A DNA stretch of 64,000 nt from Armigeres subalbatus (taxonomy: Eukaryota; Arthropoda; Insecta; Diptera; Culicidae), in assembly GCF_024139115.2 (NCBI RefSeq), contig NC_085140.1, positions 316,203,259 to 316,267,258 on the forward strand. The letters are read 5' to 3'. Positions 33,744-45,060 of this stretch are shown here, piece by piece. Each line of letters opens with the position of its first letter. Position 1 is the stretch's first letter. Made by a program: the position numbers and the translations under genes. The notes under the pieces were generated by a model, which worked only from the letters and a program-made list of their open reading frames with translations, was not told the DNA's origin and did no database searches.

Positions 33744-35150
33744 ATCGTTCCCTAACGAGCCAGGATGTCCTGATGGTGAAAACCCCAGACAGATCCATAC
33801 TCTGGAGCGGTGGCTGACTGTCGGCATCGTCGTCGTCGTCGCTCTTGGTACCAACCAATATGCTGATTAGCCACTACACTTTTAAACAAATTGGAAATAG
33901 GATAAAAAAACGCCCCCTTCCGTTCCGGTGTGGTTCACGAAGGAGGGTGTCTTCGGTAACTGATGGCAACGTTACTAACTACCATTTGGACGTTCTCTAT
34001 GCAGTTACCGCTTTACTGGAGGAGCATTCACTTCTATGGAAAAAGTAGATTTCTGATTCATTTTGTTTTTGTTCGCTATTTGAGTATTGGAAAGGATTCC
34101 AGTGGAAGAATTTCCTGAATAACTCGAGGGGTGGCCATCCAAACTGTTTATCGTGTATCAAGATTTGAAATTCCGTTTCACAAAATGCTCAAAACAGAAA
34201 CTTTCTGTCAGAAAGTATTCGATGCAAAAACTTATTCTTAATTAGATTGTCCATAAAATATAGGAACAAATTTCTTGAGATTTCGTTCTACATATAGGGA
34301 TTATAATTAATTCATTCTTTGACATTATTACCTAAATTTAACTCATATAGACCAAAATTCTAACAATGCACATTTACCTCTACGAAGCAAGCCCATAAAA
34401 GCAACTACCTACTATAAAAATAAATAGAGCAAACATACTCACACTCTCCGAAAGACAATAAAAATCACATTATTTCGGGAATACTTTCCCTTAACACCAT
34501 TTCGTTGCCCGCAAGCACACGTAAAGTCTTGTTGTATAGTTCGGTAGAGGGCGCGTGGTTCATACTTCCAGAAAAATCCAACCCGACAGGAATCCGAACG
34601 TGCCATTGGAGGCACTACTTCCGAAAATTCCTTCGCTACTAAACATATCATTTGCCTCCCCTGTCCTCAGCTTTCCACGACGACGGACGTCTTGCCCTGA
34701 GGAATAACCCGGTAAGTGTGCGCACATGTTCGTTGGATCGTTTTCATGCACCGTAGAGCAACGATGACGACGACGACCGCAAGGGCATGCCAGGGAGCAT
34801 TTTTGTATATATGTTTGGACGTGACTGCGGGTGGCGTTCTGGAACCAAGAGCCCACTGCCGAATTCTTTCCCGTGTGCAAGAGTAGCATATTAACCCAGA
34901 TAGAGATAAGATAGAACAGAAGAAAAAAAAAACAAAATAATACGATCAGGGGAAAAGAATGGGAATGCCCTTTTCAAGTTTTTCTCCCGGATAGGCAGCC
35001 GTGCACTGTTGGAATTAGATCTCCGAGCCGCTGTCGATAAATCAATCAGGGAACTTCTTCCGTTGCTTCAATACCACACACGATAAAATATCAATCGATT
35101 GAAGGTTAGTTGAGTTAGTTATATTAAAGGTTCTATGCGAATTTCGTATT
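33744..35150. other. Spacer with two single-copy islands
   Basis: 33750-34050 and 34440-34900 are GC-richer, each with a short GTC or GAC trinucleotide run (33826-33842, 34764-34778). The rest is AT-rich. A 109-codon minus frame (34560-34889) is Cys- and Arg-rich but matches no family I know. No gene called. Confidence 0.35.
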
Positions 35151-35153
35151 TAG

Positions 35154-35378
35154 TTGACGCTCGATGTCAAGAATGTATTCAACAGCGTAATCTGTAATGC
35201 CATCGTTCTCTCGTTACTCCGTTTTAGCCTGCCGGTGAACCAGTACAAAAAGTTTGGAATGCTATTCCAAGAATTGCGTTATATTCCCGAGACAGATGTC
35301 GGTCAGAATAGTGTTCCTATCAGCAAAGGAGTTCCTCTAGCATTTATCGTGTGCCTCAAGTTTCCTCCTTTTGGATAA
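35154..35378 (+). pseudogene. Relic reverse-transcriptase fragment, R1/LOA-like
   Basis: The frame reads LTLDVKNVFNSV, resembling motif A of R1/LOA-type reverse transcriptases (LDVKNAFNS). It continues through about 50 residues and ends SKGVPLAFIV where the family has GVPQGSVLGP (motif B). The spacing between motifs fits. The QGS of motif B is lost, and nothing recognisable follows or precedes it. A short, old remnant. Confidence 0.55.
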
Positions 35379-36110
35379 ATTGTTGACTTTACAGATAGGA
35401 TAAAGCTGGAGGTTTACTGGGACCATCGGACGCGGTAACTCTTCTAGTATACTGTCCCTATGCAAAACCTCTGATTGGCCCTTGGCCACCGGAGATGTTC
35501 CGGGTTTTCCGTGGGTATGTTCAAAATGCATTCGATATCAAAAGCTCGTCTTCTACGCGTACAAAGACAATCTACCAGGTAGCCAAGGCCAATCATCTAT
35601 TTTCACTCATTACTAGTCATTCAAAATTCACTTTCATCAATCGCGCAAACAGATCCAAAATGTAATCAAGATCCTACATCGTCTTGGGAAAACATGAATT
35701 TTGACACCCATGGTTCCAGATGGTGCCAAAACCGGCACCTCAAAGAAGACTAAAAAACACCTATTTCGGTTGATCGCTAGTTCAAAACGACGTGCATGCT
35801 ATTTGGTTAGCGAATTTGTGTCTTCTGTAGAGGGTGCTTAAACCGAAGTCAGTAACGCGTTGGATAGATCTTGGAAGCGGAACGATCATACACTTAGGCC
35901 GAGAATTTATACTACTTCAGAACTTGGTTTCGTACTTTTAGGTACAACGAAAAATCTATACCACTAGTACACGTACGTGGCTCATAGAAAACTGAGGTTA
36001 ACGTCGGGACTGTGCCGGTTATCATGCTCCAAATTGCGTTCAACACTAAGAGTTCTACTCTCGACAGTTACGATCACGGAACGTTTCTTTATTTATCAAA
36101 TCAGGATTTC
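35379..36110. other. Spacer, no gene seen
   Basis: Moderate GC, with no intact frame. Degraded continuation of the reverse-transcriptase relic is possible but I cannot trace it. Confidence 0.35.
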
Positions 36111-36190
36111 GGTTGACAAGGGCGGAAGGGTCGTTTGGTCGAATTCTGATAGGCCGAACATACCATTCAGCCGGAACCTAGATCGATGAG
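36111..36190 (+). repeat. Short GGCCGAAA-type array fragment
   Basis: About four degenerate units (GGGTCGTTTGGTCGAATTCT, AGGCCGAACATACC, TTCAGCCGGAAC). Same family as the large arrays. Confidence 0.6.
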
Positions 36191-36332
36191 CTAGTTCCAA
36201 CATCTCAGGTTCCAACTTTCTAGTGCTTATCCATTTCGAATCAATCACGTGAGCGGCAGTAGACTCCAAAATCCACCCAATCCGTAATAGTTTGCAGAAG
36301 CCATCGAGCAAGTAAGTGCAATGCGTGTAGAG

Positions 36333-36470
36333 GTATGCGCCGCCGCGCCACGCCGTCACCGCCGACATATTTTGGCACGCCGCCGCCGCCGAAATTTTTG
36401 CACCGGCGCGCCGCCGTTTACAATTTGTCCAGCAGCTAATCTTTAATTTTCCACGCCGATTCAAATTTGA
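36333..36470. repeat. GC-rich CGCCG block, copy 2
   Basis: Contains CGCCGCCGCCGAAATTTTTG and CACCGGCGCGCCGCCG; related to 26090-26180. Strongly GC-rich compared with its flanks. Confidence 0.55.
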
Positions 36471-36539
36471 AGAAGTCCGTAAAATTTCCTGATTGATCCC
36501 TACCACATCTCGATGTAACACCAGAGAATTTTTCGTAAA

Positions 36540-37103
36540 AATACCAATGATTATCTTGAAAGTTTAATACATTTTCTTATTGAAATTTCTAAAAACTCTC
36601 CGTAAAAACTAAGAAAAAACTCGCGTAAAGTTTCGAGAATTCTTTTTTTTTTGAAGTTTCGAGAATTCTTTAGAATTACCGAGTGGAGCTCTTTGGATTT
36701 CCCAACGGAAATTGTTTGGAATTTCAACAAAAAATTCTTCGGATTTTACATGAGAATCTCATCAGGATATTGTTGTTGAAGTCATCAGAAGTTGTTCCAA
36801 ATGTCTGTTGAGTACTCTTCAAAATTTACACAGAATATCCTTCATAATTGTACGATCGTGTGATTGGAAGATGCTCTAACGTTGATTTTCTCATTCTAGA
36901 TTAATTAGGATGACTAGTTTGGCATAGCCAACGTTAAAACAAAAAAATCTTCGGAATATCCGCGGAAGATTATTCAAAATGTAAATTTCAAAAAAAAAAT
37001 TTTTGGAAACTCAACGGTAAATTGCTCGAACTTGTTTAAGATTTTCTTTGGATTTCTACAAAAAAATCTTTGCATTGTCCATAAGAAATTCTTGGGAAAT
37101 TCG
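36540..37103. repeat. Degenerate AATTTC-rich array
   Basis: AAATTTC, GAATTCTT and GGAATTTC words recur irregularly. The right border TTGTCCATAAGAAATTCTTG (37077) runs straight into a 17-bp array. Its reverse complement borders another 17-bp array at 40990-41024. Confidence 0.55.
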
Positions 37104-37262
37104 ATTGGCCGAAAGCATCAGACGGCCGAACTGGTAATTTGCCTGAAAAAGCCGTTTGCCCTAACAAGTCGTCTGACCGAAATGATCGTTTGGCCACAGA
37201 AGTCATTAGACAAAAATGCCTTATGGCCATTTGACCGAAAATGTTATTTGGCATATGAAATT
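37104..37262 (+). repeat. 17-bp GGCCGAAA array, plus orientation
   Basis: The order of variants (AAAAAGCCGTTTG, CTAACAAGTCGT, CCGAAATGATCGTTTGGC, CCGAAAATGTTATTTGGC) follows 24340-24420 closely. It is therefore a collinear copy of the same dispersed element and not an independent array. Confidence 0.75.
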
Positions 37263-37459
37263 TGAAACGATTCATACTTTCTCTATGCAGCATATTTCGT
37301 TCAACTGATGTTACTACCAGATAGGTCGCAATCTATTCTTTCTGTTGGGTGCATGAGTTGACCAAAATAATTTGAATTAAGAGCACAATCATTATTTCAA
37401 CAAATCAAGGTCAGAATCAATTAGGTTTATTTGACAAAAGATCCTAGATATGGTAAAAA

Positions 37460-38250
37460 ATGGCCACTCGTTTGGCGAAATTGTCAAAGCAGATCGATTC
37501 CGTTTACACCGATCTGAAGACTGCTTTTGATCGTGTAAGCCACACGATTCTTTTAGCAAAACTCGAAAAATTGGGCTTTTCTTCTCGGCTTGTTTGTTGG
37601 TTCAGGTCCTATCTGTGTGATAGAAAACTGGCTGTAAAAATAGTCTCATCTGTTTCGGATTGGTTCACAAACGGGTCTGGTGTACCACAGGGAAGCAATC
37701 TTGGGCCGTTGCTTTTCTTCCTCTTCTTCAACGATGTAGTCCTGTACATTGGTGAAGGCTACTGCATTTTATATGCTGACGACATGAAAATATATGTTGT
37801 CGTCGATCAACCGTCGGATTGCATCAAGCTGCAGGAACTCTTAGATCGGCTTCTCGTCTGGTGTCGAGCCAATCACATGACTTTGAGCGTGCCAAAGTGT
37901 TCCATCATAAGTTTCCATCGCAAGAAGTGCCCGATCATACACAACTACGTAATCGGTGATGAACCGCTAAACCGTGCTTTTTCTGTTCGAGATCTTGGAG
38001 TTGTTCTGGATGCCGAGTTGACGTTCAAAGAACGCCAATAAGAAGTAATCAAGCGAGCTCGTCGTAAACTTGGGTTTGTGTCTAAAATCACTAAAGAACT
38101 TCATGACCCATATACGTTGAAGTCATTATACGTTGCGTTGGTCCGTCCTATCCTGGAAACAGCTTCGTTGGTATGGGATCCGTATCAAGCAACAATGATC
38201 GAAAGATTTGAATCTGTAAGCCCCCCTGGCCTATGCTCAGTGGGTGATTA
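37460..38250 (+). pseudogene. Jockey-like reverse transcriptase fragment
   Basis: The frame starts inside motif A (VYTDLKTAFDRVSHTIL). It then has GSGVPQGSNLGPLLF (motif B), LYADDMKIY (motif C with the catalytic YADD) and VRDLGVVLDAELTF. A stop at 38039-38041 interrupts it, after which the same frame continues KRARRKLGFVSKITKELHDP and LVRPILETASLVWDP up to about 38215. The remaining C-terminus is frame-shifted (around 38265-38350, IYFQRELTMLRAYPS). The 5' half (endonuclease) is absent. It is better preserved than the copy at 9650-10950 and belongs to a related but distinct lineage. Confidence 0.9.
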
Positions 38251-38640
38251 GAATTCAACAGGGTCGGATGAAGGATAATCAGCACAACCACTTTGACGTT
38301 ACTCAAAGAATCTACTTCCAGCGGGAACTCACTATGCTTAGAGCATATCCATCAACATTGTCCTGAAAGGCACAATTCGCTAACACCTTATGGCTCTCAA
38401 AACTCAAAGGCCACACTGAAACAATTTCATCATCGAAACGTCCGGGGAGAAAGGTATGAAACCCTTTTTAGGGTACGAGACCAACGAAGCAAAATAGGAA
38501 ACGTAGTAATCTTTCAGAATCTCTAAACTGACTTTAAAACGTACCGAATACTCATGCTTATAATTGTATTGGAGTTTTAAGCTTAATCTAATACATACAT
38601 AAATTGGCCATGGCTTATAAACATATATAATTTGTGACGT
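38251..38640. other. Probable decayed 3' part of the Jockey-like fragment
   Basis: Weak C-terminal similarity up to about 38350, then AT-rich non-coding DNA. The palindrome TGACGTCA (38635-38642) marks its right side. The boundary is uncertain. Confidence 0.4.
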
Positions 38641-39035
38641 CACATTTACTTGCGCTTTGGTGGTACTTAAATCGGTGCAGGGCTTGTTTGCCGGGGGGCG
38701 GCGTGGTTGCGTACCGTGGGTGATTCCGGCCTAGCCGAAAGATGGCGTTAACGGTGCGTGGTGACAACGATAGTGACTAGAAGCGGGTGGCGTTCTTGTT
38801 GCTAGCCTTCAACGGAAAGTGGGCGTTCGTCCTTCGGCCTCGACCGAGTTTTCCTTGCCTTATATGCTCAGAATGGCGGTTACTTGGGTCCGTTGACCGA
38901 GTAGTAGGGTATTTAGCAACCACGTTCCACCCTAGCTGCTTTGTTCGGCGATTAGCGATGGCGTCCGAACCGAAGCTAGTCCAAAGACAAAAGAAAAAAA
39001 GGTCCTTTGTGGACCTGACCACACTTTATTAGAAC
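38641..39035. other. GC-richer unassigned block, possibly LTR-like
   Basis: The sequence is distinct from its AT-rich flanks. On the minus strand there is GCATATAAGGCAAGG (about 38857-38871), which resembles a TATA region. Near 39001 a small hairpin is formed by AGGTCC and GGACCT. These could be parts of a solo LTR, but I cannot find TG/CA ends or a target duplication. Confidence 0.25.
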
Positions 39036-40210
39036 AATGGATCTTCGTTTCTTCATAACCCGCCATCTTTGTCACTTTTACAATCTTATAGTAATTTTGG
39101 AGCATGATTTACCTTTTTTCTCACCAAATTAGTTTTAGACTTATGCAAACGGCGTTTTTACGATGATAGGTTACACATATCCCTATTTTCATATTTAACA
39201 AAGAGATATAAACATTATATATTTCGTTTATGTTCAGCTAACACTACTAACCACTTTCGCTACTAATTTTCGACAATAACAATATTAACTCAATTAAGTT
39301 TTTAATATTTGAGCTAATCTCACCGGACCTAGAATTTAAAACTAGAAAGAAACTACTACGAAAACGACTACGTTTTGTTAAATATACATTTCACCAACCA
39401 GAGCAGATAACACGTCGCGCACTTGCTGCCCCGTGTCCGTTCTGAGACGAATTAAAGTTTCAGGGCTAGAAAGCCGAGTACGAATTATTACATACAAATA
39501 TGTCCATAAGACTCGAACAAACCCGAGTTTGCCGAATTTTAATCGTGTTTCGAGAGTTCTACCTTCTCTCACACTGCCTGTGGATAGCATTTCGATTTTC
39601 GGCTGAGTGTATTTTGCCTCCGCTCAAACCGCTGTCAATATATTCTCGGAACATTAAAGCTGAGTGGTGACATTGGAAGGATTGGGTGGAAGTGGGAGAG
39701 TGAGAGATTTACCAAGACTCTCCTTGAACATAGTCCAGGGTCTTATTCAGGGTATTGGCATTTATTTGGGATAGAGTCCCAATTTAAGCTAGGAACCGTT
39801 GGTTACAAATCGGTGCACCGTATGCAGCCAGATGTCAACTGATTGGCATCGAAACTCTGAGACAGCGTAGGAGAAACGCGAAAGTGACTTTTGTTGCCAA
39901 AGTTCTGGTTGGAGAAGCGGTTGCCCTTAATATTTTGGCGCTAATGAACATCAATACACGTACACGTTCCGTTCTAGTGCCTTCTTCCGTTTGCCTCGAC
40001 GACGCCATGACTACGACCTGAATGAACCAATTCGATCAATGATGATTGTATTCAACAAGACGTATTCGAATTATGACTTCGATTGACAAAACGATCGTAG
40101 AATTCAGGTTTTTAGAGTTAAGACTCATTAAGACAAACATAAATTGTCGGATAATCATTATAACAACAATAAACACAACACAATTCCGTAACCTTTCTGA
40201 TTTTTAAGTC
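39036..40210. other. Spacer, no gene seen
   Basis: AT-rich, with moderate GC at 39370-40050. No domain or element ends recognised. Confidence 0.4.
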
Positions 40211-40985
40211 GATACTGGCCGTTAAGCCAAAAGTCTTCTAACCAATTTCCATTTAGCCAAGCCGAACTGAACGTTTATCTAAACTGATATCAGGTAGGAA
40301 ATTGTTTGACCGAAAATGTAGTTTGGCCGAAAGCAACATACAGCCGAAAGGAGCATTCGACTAAAAATGCCGTTCGGCCGAAAAAGTCGTTTGACCGAAT
40401 AGATCATTTGACCAAAATGCAGTTTGGTAAGAATTAAATTTTGTAAGAAATCGTTTAGCCGAATAGGCCATTTGACAGAAAATGCCGTTTGGTCGAAGAG
40501 GTTGTTTTGCAGAAAGGACATTTTCGGGCCAATTGGCTTTTTCTGTCAAATGACCATTCCTACCAAACGGCATTTCCGGTCAAAAATGAACTATTCGGTC
40601 TAACGATTTTTTCGGCCAAACTACCAGTTCGGGTCGAATGTCTCTTTATGTCTTTTATGATGCTTTTTTATATGTCGCTTTCGGCTTACAAAGTAGAGAG
40701 GTTGTGAAATTTCGTTCAATGATGTTTTGACAATAAGGCCATTTCGCCGTAAATGTTATTTGGCCAAATGGGTGGACATTTTTAACCGTATTATCCGTTC
40801 AGTAATTGACATTTGGCCACACAACATTTTCGGCTAAATTACCCATTCTGTAAAACGACCATTTCGGCGAAACGGCTTTTCGGGTTGATGACCTATTCGG
40901 GCAAATGACCATTTCGATCGAACGACCTGTTGGGGAAAACTGCTTTTTCGGTCAAATTACCCTTTCGGCTGTATTTTGCTTCCAG
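40211..40985. repeat. 17-bp GGCCGAAA arrays, plus then minus
   Basis: Plus-orientation units at 40211-40500 are followed by mainly minus-orientation units (40510-40640, 40820-40975). A linker at 40755-40820 contains TTCAGTAATTGACATTTGGC. The order of units matches 22250-24660: GTTTTGCAGAAAGGACATTT occurs at 40504 and at 23826, and the linker at 24420. This is the most compact complete-looking copy, about 0.8 kb. Confidence 0.8.
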
Positions 40986-41727
40986 CCTAAGGAATTTCCC
41001 AAGAATTTCTTATGGACAATACACTAGTCGTTAAATAACTGCAATAACATGTTAACGTTTCAGTTAGCGAATGCCGTTCGATCAAACGGTTGTCAGTTGA
41101 CGTCATATGCAATAGAAGTGGACCTGATTGTGCAGCACAATGCAGCTATCCTCGACTTTGTTTGACATCGTTTTGAAGTTCAGCGGTCCGATAACTGCAA
41201 AACTGTTGCAACCATCGAATTGCAGTCAAAAAGCATTTAGCCATTAGCATAGCCACGATTTCGAACAGGGCAGGTCGCATTTGTTTGGCCAACCAAAAAT
41301 AATGAGGTTCCTATTGAAATTATTTCGTGTCCTAAATTTACAACAAAAGCCTCAGCTTTCTGATTTAAAATTTTAAGCGGATGAATTAATATATAATACT
41401 AATGACTTGATGCAGTGAAGTATTCGTTCAGTGCAAATCGCGTACCATGGGGCATCGAAATCCGTACACTTAAGCACTTTAGTATATATAAAAGTTTTTA
41501 GAAAATAAGAATCGAGTGCAAATAAAACTTTTGTCGTCCAGGGTAGGACGACCTTACGTTTTGTTTCACTTTCCAGGATCCAGAAGAATAAAGTACCACT
41601 GCTGATGAACAGTTAACTAGGCAGCGTGCCAGCTCGGAGATTACGATTACGAATACTGTACCCTGAACTGATTGTGGAGTCGCCTTTTATAGGCGATTTT
41701 TAGTACGGCAAGACAATTATTGTTATA
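40986..41727. other. Spacer with a promoter-like stretch
   Basis: 40990-41024 is an AATTTCC border piece (AAGAATTTCTTATGGACAAT). At 41480-41530 a TATATATAAAAG box is followed about 40 bp later by AATAAA. This could be an LTR, an old promoter, or chance in AT-rich DNA. No gene seen. Confidence 0.3.
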
Positions 41728-42097
41728 CAGTCGCCTCTCCACATTTCGATATTGAAAGGACCATCGAGATAGGGAGAGATCGAGGAATGGAAGGAGAATT
41801 GAAACGGGTACTAGATTCAAAAAAGCTCGTTGCTATGAAAAACGACAACAAAACAAATGTCGTATAATGTTGTTGATGTGTTTGTTATTGTCCAAAGATG
41901 GTCTAGTAGCCTAAAAATTTGAACATATCGACATAAGGAGAGTGAATTCTGAACAAAATATGATCAGAACCCATCGAGATAGCGATGTTACCGAGATGTA
42001 GAAAGCCCAAATGTATGTAGATTGGAGGGACTAAGGAAACCATCAACATAGAGAGAGATATCGAGATATAGAACATCGAAATGTACAGAGTCGACTG
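41728..42097. mobile_element. 370-bp MITE, TA target, pogo-like
   Basis: The ends are CAGTCGCCTCTCCACATTTC and, reverse-complemented, CAGTCGACTCTGTACATTTC. TA flanks both sides (41726-41727 and 42098-42099). CAGT ends with a TA duplication fit pogo/Tc1-mariner. The interior repeats CGAGATAG or CGAGATATAG words. No transposase. Confidence 0.8.
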
Positions 42098-42099
42098 TA

Positions 42100-42815
42100 T
42101 ATTACAATTATAGGGGACGTGTGCACAAACATTCAAATTTAAAATCTAATTGGACTTACAGCGCGGCAACTGTTACGTACATAACGCTTCGAAAACTACG
42201 AAAAACGTAAAAAAAAATAACGAATTTAAACAACACACAACACACGTTCACCATGGACGGATTCCAAATCATAGGTACAAAATCCGTACAGGTTTTTTTG
42301 TCTAAATACTCAAATTAAGGACATAGTTGGAAGAGTATCACGATGGCAGTCAATATGGCACTGGACCTTCCACGGGTCAATACCACACCTCCCACACTCC
42401 TCTCCCACCAACATTCGAATGCATCGAACAGCACCGAACAAAAGTTTGATATTCAAATTACTAACCTGCTCAGTGCTCTCATCATATTTATTTAAATCCC
42501 GTGATGATGAACATGTTTCTTCAAAAAGTCCTATGCATTTCGGATCGAATTATAACATAAATCAGCAGTTTCGTGACAATTTAATAGCCGTTCGCGATTT
42601 GGTGGGCCTGTCACTGCGCTTCACTTCTTCTCAAAAGGCATTGAGAAAATCAAGTTTTCACACACTTCTCCGCACATAAGCAGCCCGAAATGTTGAGGAA
42701 TGCCAATTAAACATCACTTTTTTTAAATCATTCACTTGTTTGAAGCAAAAATTATAAAAACTGGTATTTTTGACCGAAAAAACCATTAAAAACGGCAGCA
42801 GCAAACTAATATTTA
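42100..42815. other. Spacer, no gene seen
   Basis: AT-rich DNA; an 86-codon frame (42419-42679) has no recognisable domain. Confidence 0.4.
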
Positions 42816-43748
42816 GGGTGGCTCAAAGGTTATTTTGCTCCGCCACGCTTAGCCGAATATGTTTCATATTCTGGGTGTCTTCCGTGCACAGGTCGTTTCA
42901 AGTTTGTATGAGAGTTGATATGGCGAGGTTGAATTTTACATTATTCTGATTGTGGCGCTTCGGCTCTGGCGAGGGGGGAGACCATATGACTGGAAGAAAC
43001 ATTTAAGAGCTTTGACTTCATAGACAATGCATATTGAATTGTCGTTCCGATAGTTGGGAGTCGATCCTAATCAAGGTTGCGAATCCTTAGCACGATAATT
43101 AGGCTTCTCAAAAAGCATCAGTGAAACGTGTAATTCAACAAAATAGCCAGAATTTGTCTGTGATATCTATCGCACCAGGAGCAGATATTTCATACAAAAA
43201 GTGTGACATGGGAGTGAGCGGGGTATAAAATGCTATTTTTGCGTTAAGTAATCAATGGATTTTTTTTGGGGACCCTCCTTAGCCATGCGGTAAGACGCGC
43301 GACTACAAAGCAAGACCATGCTGAGGGTGGCTGGGTTCGATTCCCGGTGCCGGTCTAGGCAATTTTCTGATTGGAAATTGTCTCGACTTCCCTGGGCATA
43401 AGAGTATATACGAGTGCAAAAATGGTAACCTGGCTTAGAAACCTCGCAGTTAATAACTGTGGAAGTGCTTAATGAACACTAAGCTGCAAGGCGGCTCTGT
43501 CCCAGTATGGGGATGTAATGCCAATAAAAAGAAGAAGAATCAATGGATCTTCTCTTTTCGCCAGCGTTTGGAGGAGCGGCACTGTAGCCAGTGTAATGAA
43601 AGTTTTAGTTTTTCATACAAGCTTTCATACAAACTTGAACCGGCTTGTGCTCAATTAGTTTTTGTTCAAATCGGCTTTTGGAGGACACTCGGAGCATGGG
43701 ACGGAATCGATTGAGCGTGGTGGAGCTGGGTCGTTTTTTGAACCACCC
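42816..43748. mobile_element. TIR element carrying a nested SINE
   Basis: The ends are diverged inverted repeats. The left reads GGGTGGCTCAAAGG, later CCGCCACGCTTAGCCGA; the right reads, in reverse, GGGTGGTTCAAAAA, later CCACCACGCTCAATCGA. A further block (TTCAAGTTTGTATGA) is shared, so the arms exceed 100 bp. TA flanks both sides (42814-42815 and 43749-43750). A family-2 SINE with its own target duplication lies inside, so it is the younger insertion. Without the SINE the element is about 645 bp. Confidence 0.75.
43261..43537 (+). mobile_element. tRNA-derived SINE, family 2, copy 2
   Basis: Box A is TAGCCATGCGGTAAG and box B GGTTCGATTCCC. The body is nearly identical to 15870-16155 but lacks a short stretch with TCATGATAT after GGGCATAAGAGTAT. 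The tail is AATAAAAAGAAG. The 11-bp target duplication AATCAATGGAT is exact (43250-43260 and 43538-43548). Confidence 0.93.
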
Positions 43749-44246
43749 TACAAATACTCTTTGTTTTTTTTTTATAAATACGACACCAATACTACTGCAG
43801 TATATGACAGCTTTTATTGTACCAATACTTTCAAAGCTTTGTTTTGGTATTCAACCCACCTTCACCTTAAATCAGATCTAGCGGCTAAACTACTACTGCA
43901 AAAAGTTCCATACGCACCTCGAGAAGCACTCCATTTGGTTTACTTCATTTATTGTGACTTGCAATTTGAACATAGATACTTTTGGTGCAATTTGGGTACC
44001 GTTACGGAGGACCAAGATTGCAAAGAATTCATCATCCTATGGACAAAACTACGCGAATATGGTTCAAATTACCTTTTAAATGTGAGTGTTTGGAATATGA
44101 GTCAGGTTCGGAATTTGAGTCAAAACGGTAACACGCGAACAAATGGCACTCGAAGCTTCGCGAATTGTTTTTTAATTTTTTGTTATTTGAATTTCATAGC
44201 CTACTTACCATTTCAATGGCCAAACGGCTTGCTATCAAGTATATAA
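43662..44246 (+). CDS. Unrecognised 194-codon frame, doubtful
   Basis: A fairly long frame for this AT-rich context. It has an aromatic- and leucine-rich middle (about residues 60-130) and no domain I recognise. It begins inside the right arm of the TIR element at 42816-43748. Its last third crosses a repeated block (GAATATGAGTCA, about 44095) that occurs elsewhere in non-coding DNA. That makes a chance frame the better reading. Decayed transposase cannot be excluded. Confidence 0.12.
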   Translation: MFKSAFGGHSEHGTESIERGGAGSFFEPPYKYSLFFFYKYDTNTTAVYDSFYCTNTFKALFWYSTHLHLKSDLAAKLLLQKVPYAPREALHLVYFIYCDLQFEHRYFWCNLGTVTEDQDCKEFIILWTKLREYGSNYLLNVSVWNMSQVRNLSQNGNTRTNGTRSFANCFLIFCYLNFIAYLPFQWPNGLLSSI

Positions 44247-45060
44247 ACAGGATAAGATAAATTATTTATAAATTAATTAGGGTAACCGTACCCTTAGTGA
44301 AGGTAGCACCAATTGTGGAGGTAGTGGGGTTTTAATGAGATTTATCATATTTATACACATGACGATGGTTTCAGTTGATGCGTCGTGCTTTAAATATCCT
44401 GTTAAATGCAACTTGCCTTTAGATTTCGATTGATAAACTATTGAAAACAATGATTTTCCTTAACAAAATTGACTCCCTTGCACCTATAGTGGTGCAACTG
44501 TACCAATAGTAGCGAGTCACATAAGAAACCAATGGATAGCACCACTATAGGAACCAAAATTATTTTTTACCGCCACTAAAGGAACAGTGTACCCATAGTG
44601 GTGCAAGCAATATTTGGTAATTGTTGAAGGTAAATGACATCTATCTCATTTTTGTTAGCAAATTTATTAGTTTATCTATTGACTAAGATAATAAAGCAGT
44701 AAATTCCCCATAACTATCATTTTTTTTAAAACATTTTCTTTTGTGGATCTATTAATACCTCCACTTTTGGTACCGTTACCCTACCTTAAACCCTTTTAAT
44801 TTATTGCACGCTCATGAGGTGGACGGATTTCGGTCCCCCAGGGTAGCCTATTATACGAGTGTACCCTAAATCGAGTATACCATCCGTCGGGGATGACAAT
44901 AGGTAAAATGGGGGTAAGAATGGGCCTCTGTTTCAACTACTTGGAATGCTTGTAGTATAGATCGAATGTACCGTTTTGGCTCAAATTCCGAACATGACTC
45001 ATACTCCGAACACTCGCGTTTAAATTACCATTTTGGCTTTATTTGTGTTATTTTCTCCAT
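44050..45060. repeat. Inverted repeat with GAATATGAGTCA arms
   Basis: The left arm (44060-44142) contains GTGTTTGGAATATGAGTCAG and GGAATTTGAGTCAAAACGG. The right arm (44965-45050) is its diverged reverse complement. A third, direct copy lies at 45146-45195 (GTGTTTGGAATATGAGTCAT). A separate TA-flanked element (44280-44781) lies between the arms, so the inverted pair is probably older. Confidence 0.6.
44280..44781. mobile_element. 502-bp MITE, TA target
   Basis: The ends read GGGTAACCGTACCCTTAGTG and, from the right in reverse, GGGTAACGGTACCAAAAGTG. TA flanks both sides (44278-44279 and 44782-44783). The interior repeats words about CACCACTATAGG and CCATAGTGGTGCAA. No frame. Confidence 0.75.

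Noticed and set aside
41049..41616. Solo LTR with TATATATAAAAG and AATAAA
   Set aside because: I could not find matching TG/CA ends or a target duplication, and the signals are common by chance in AT-rich DNA.
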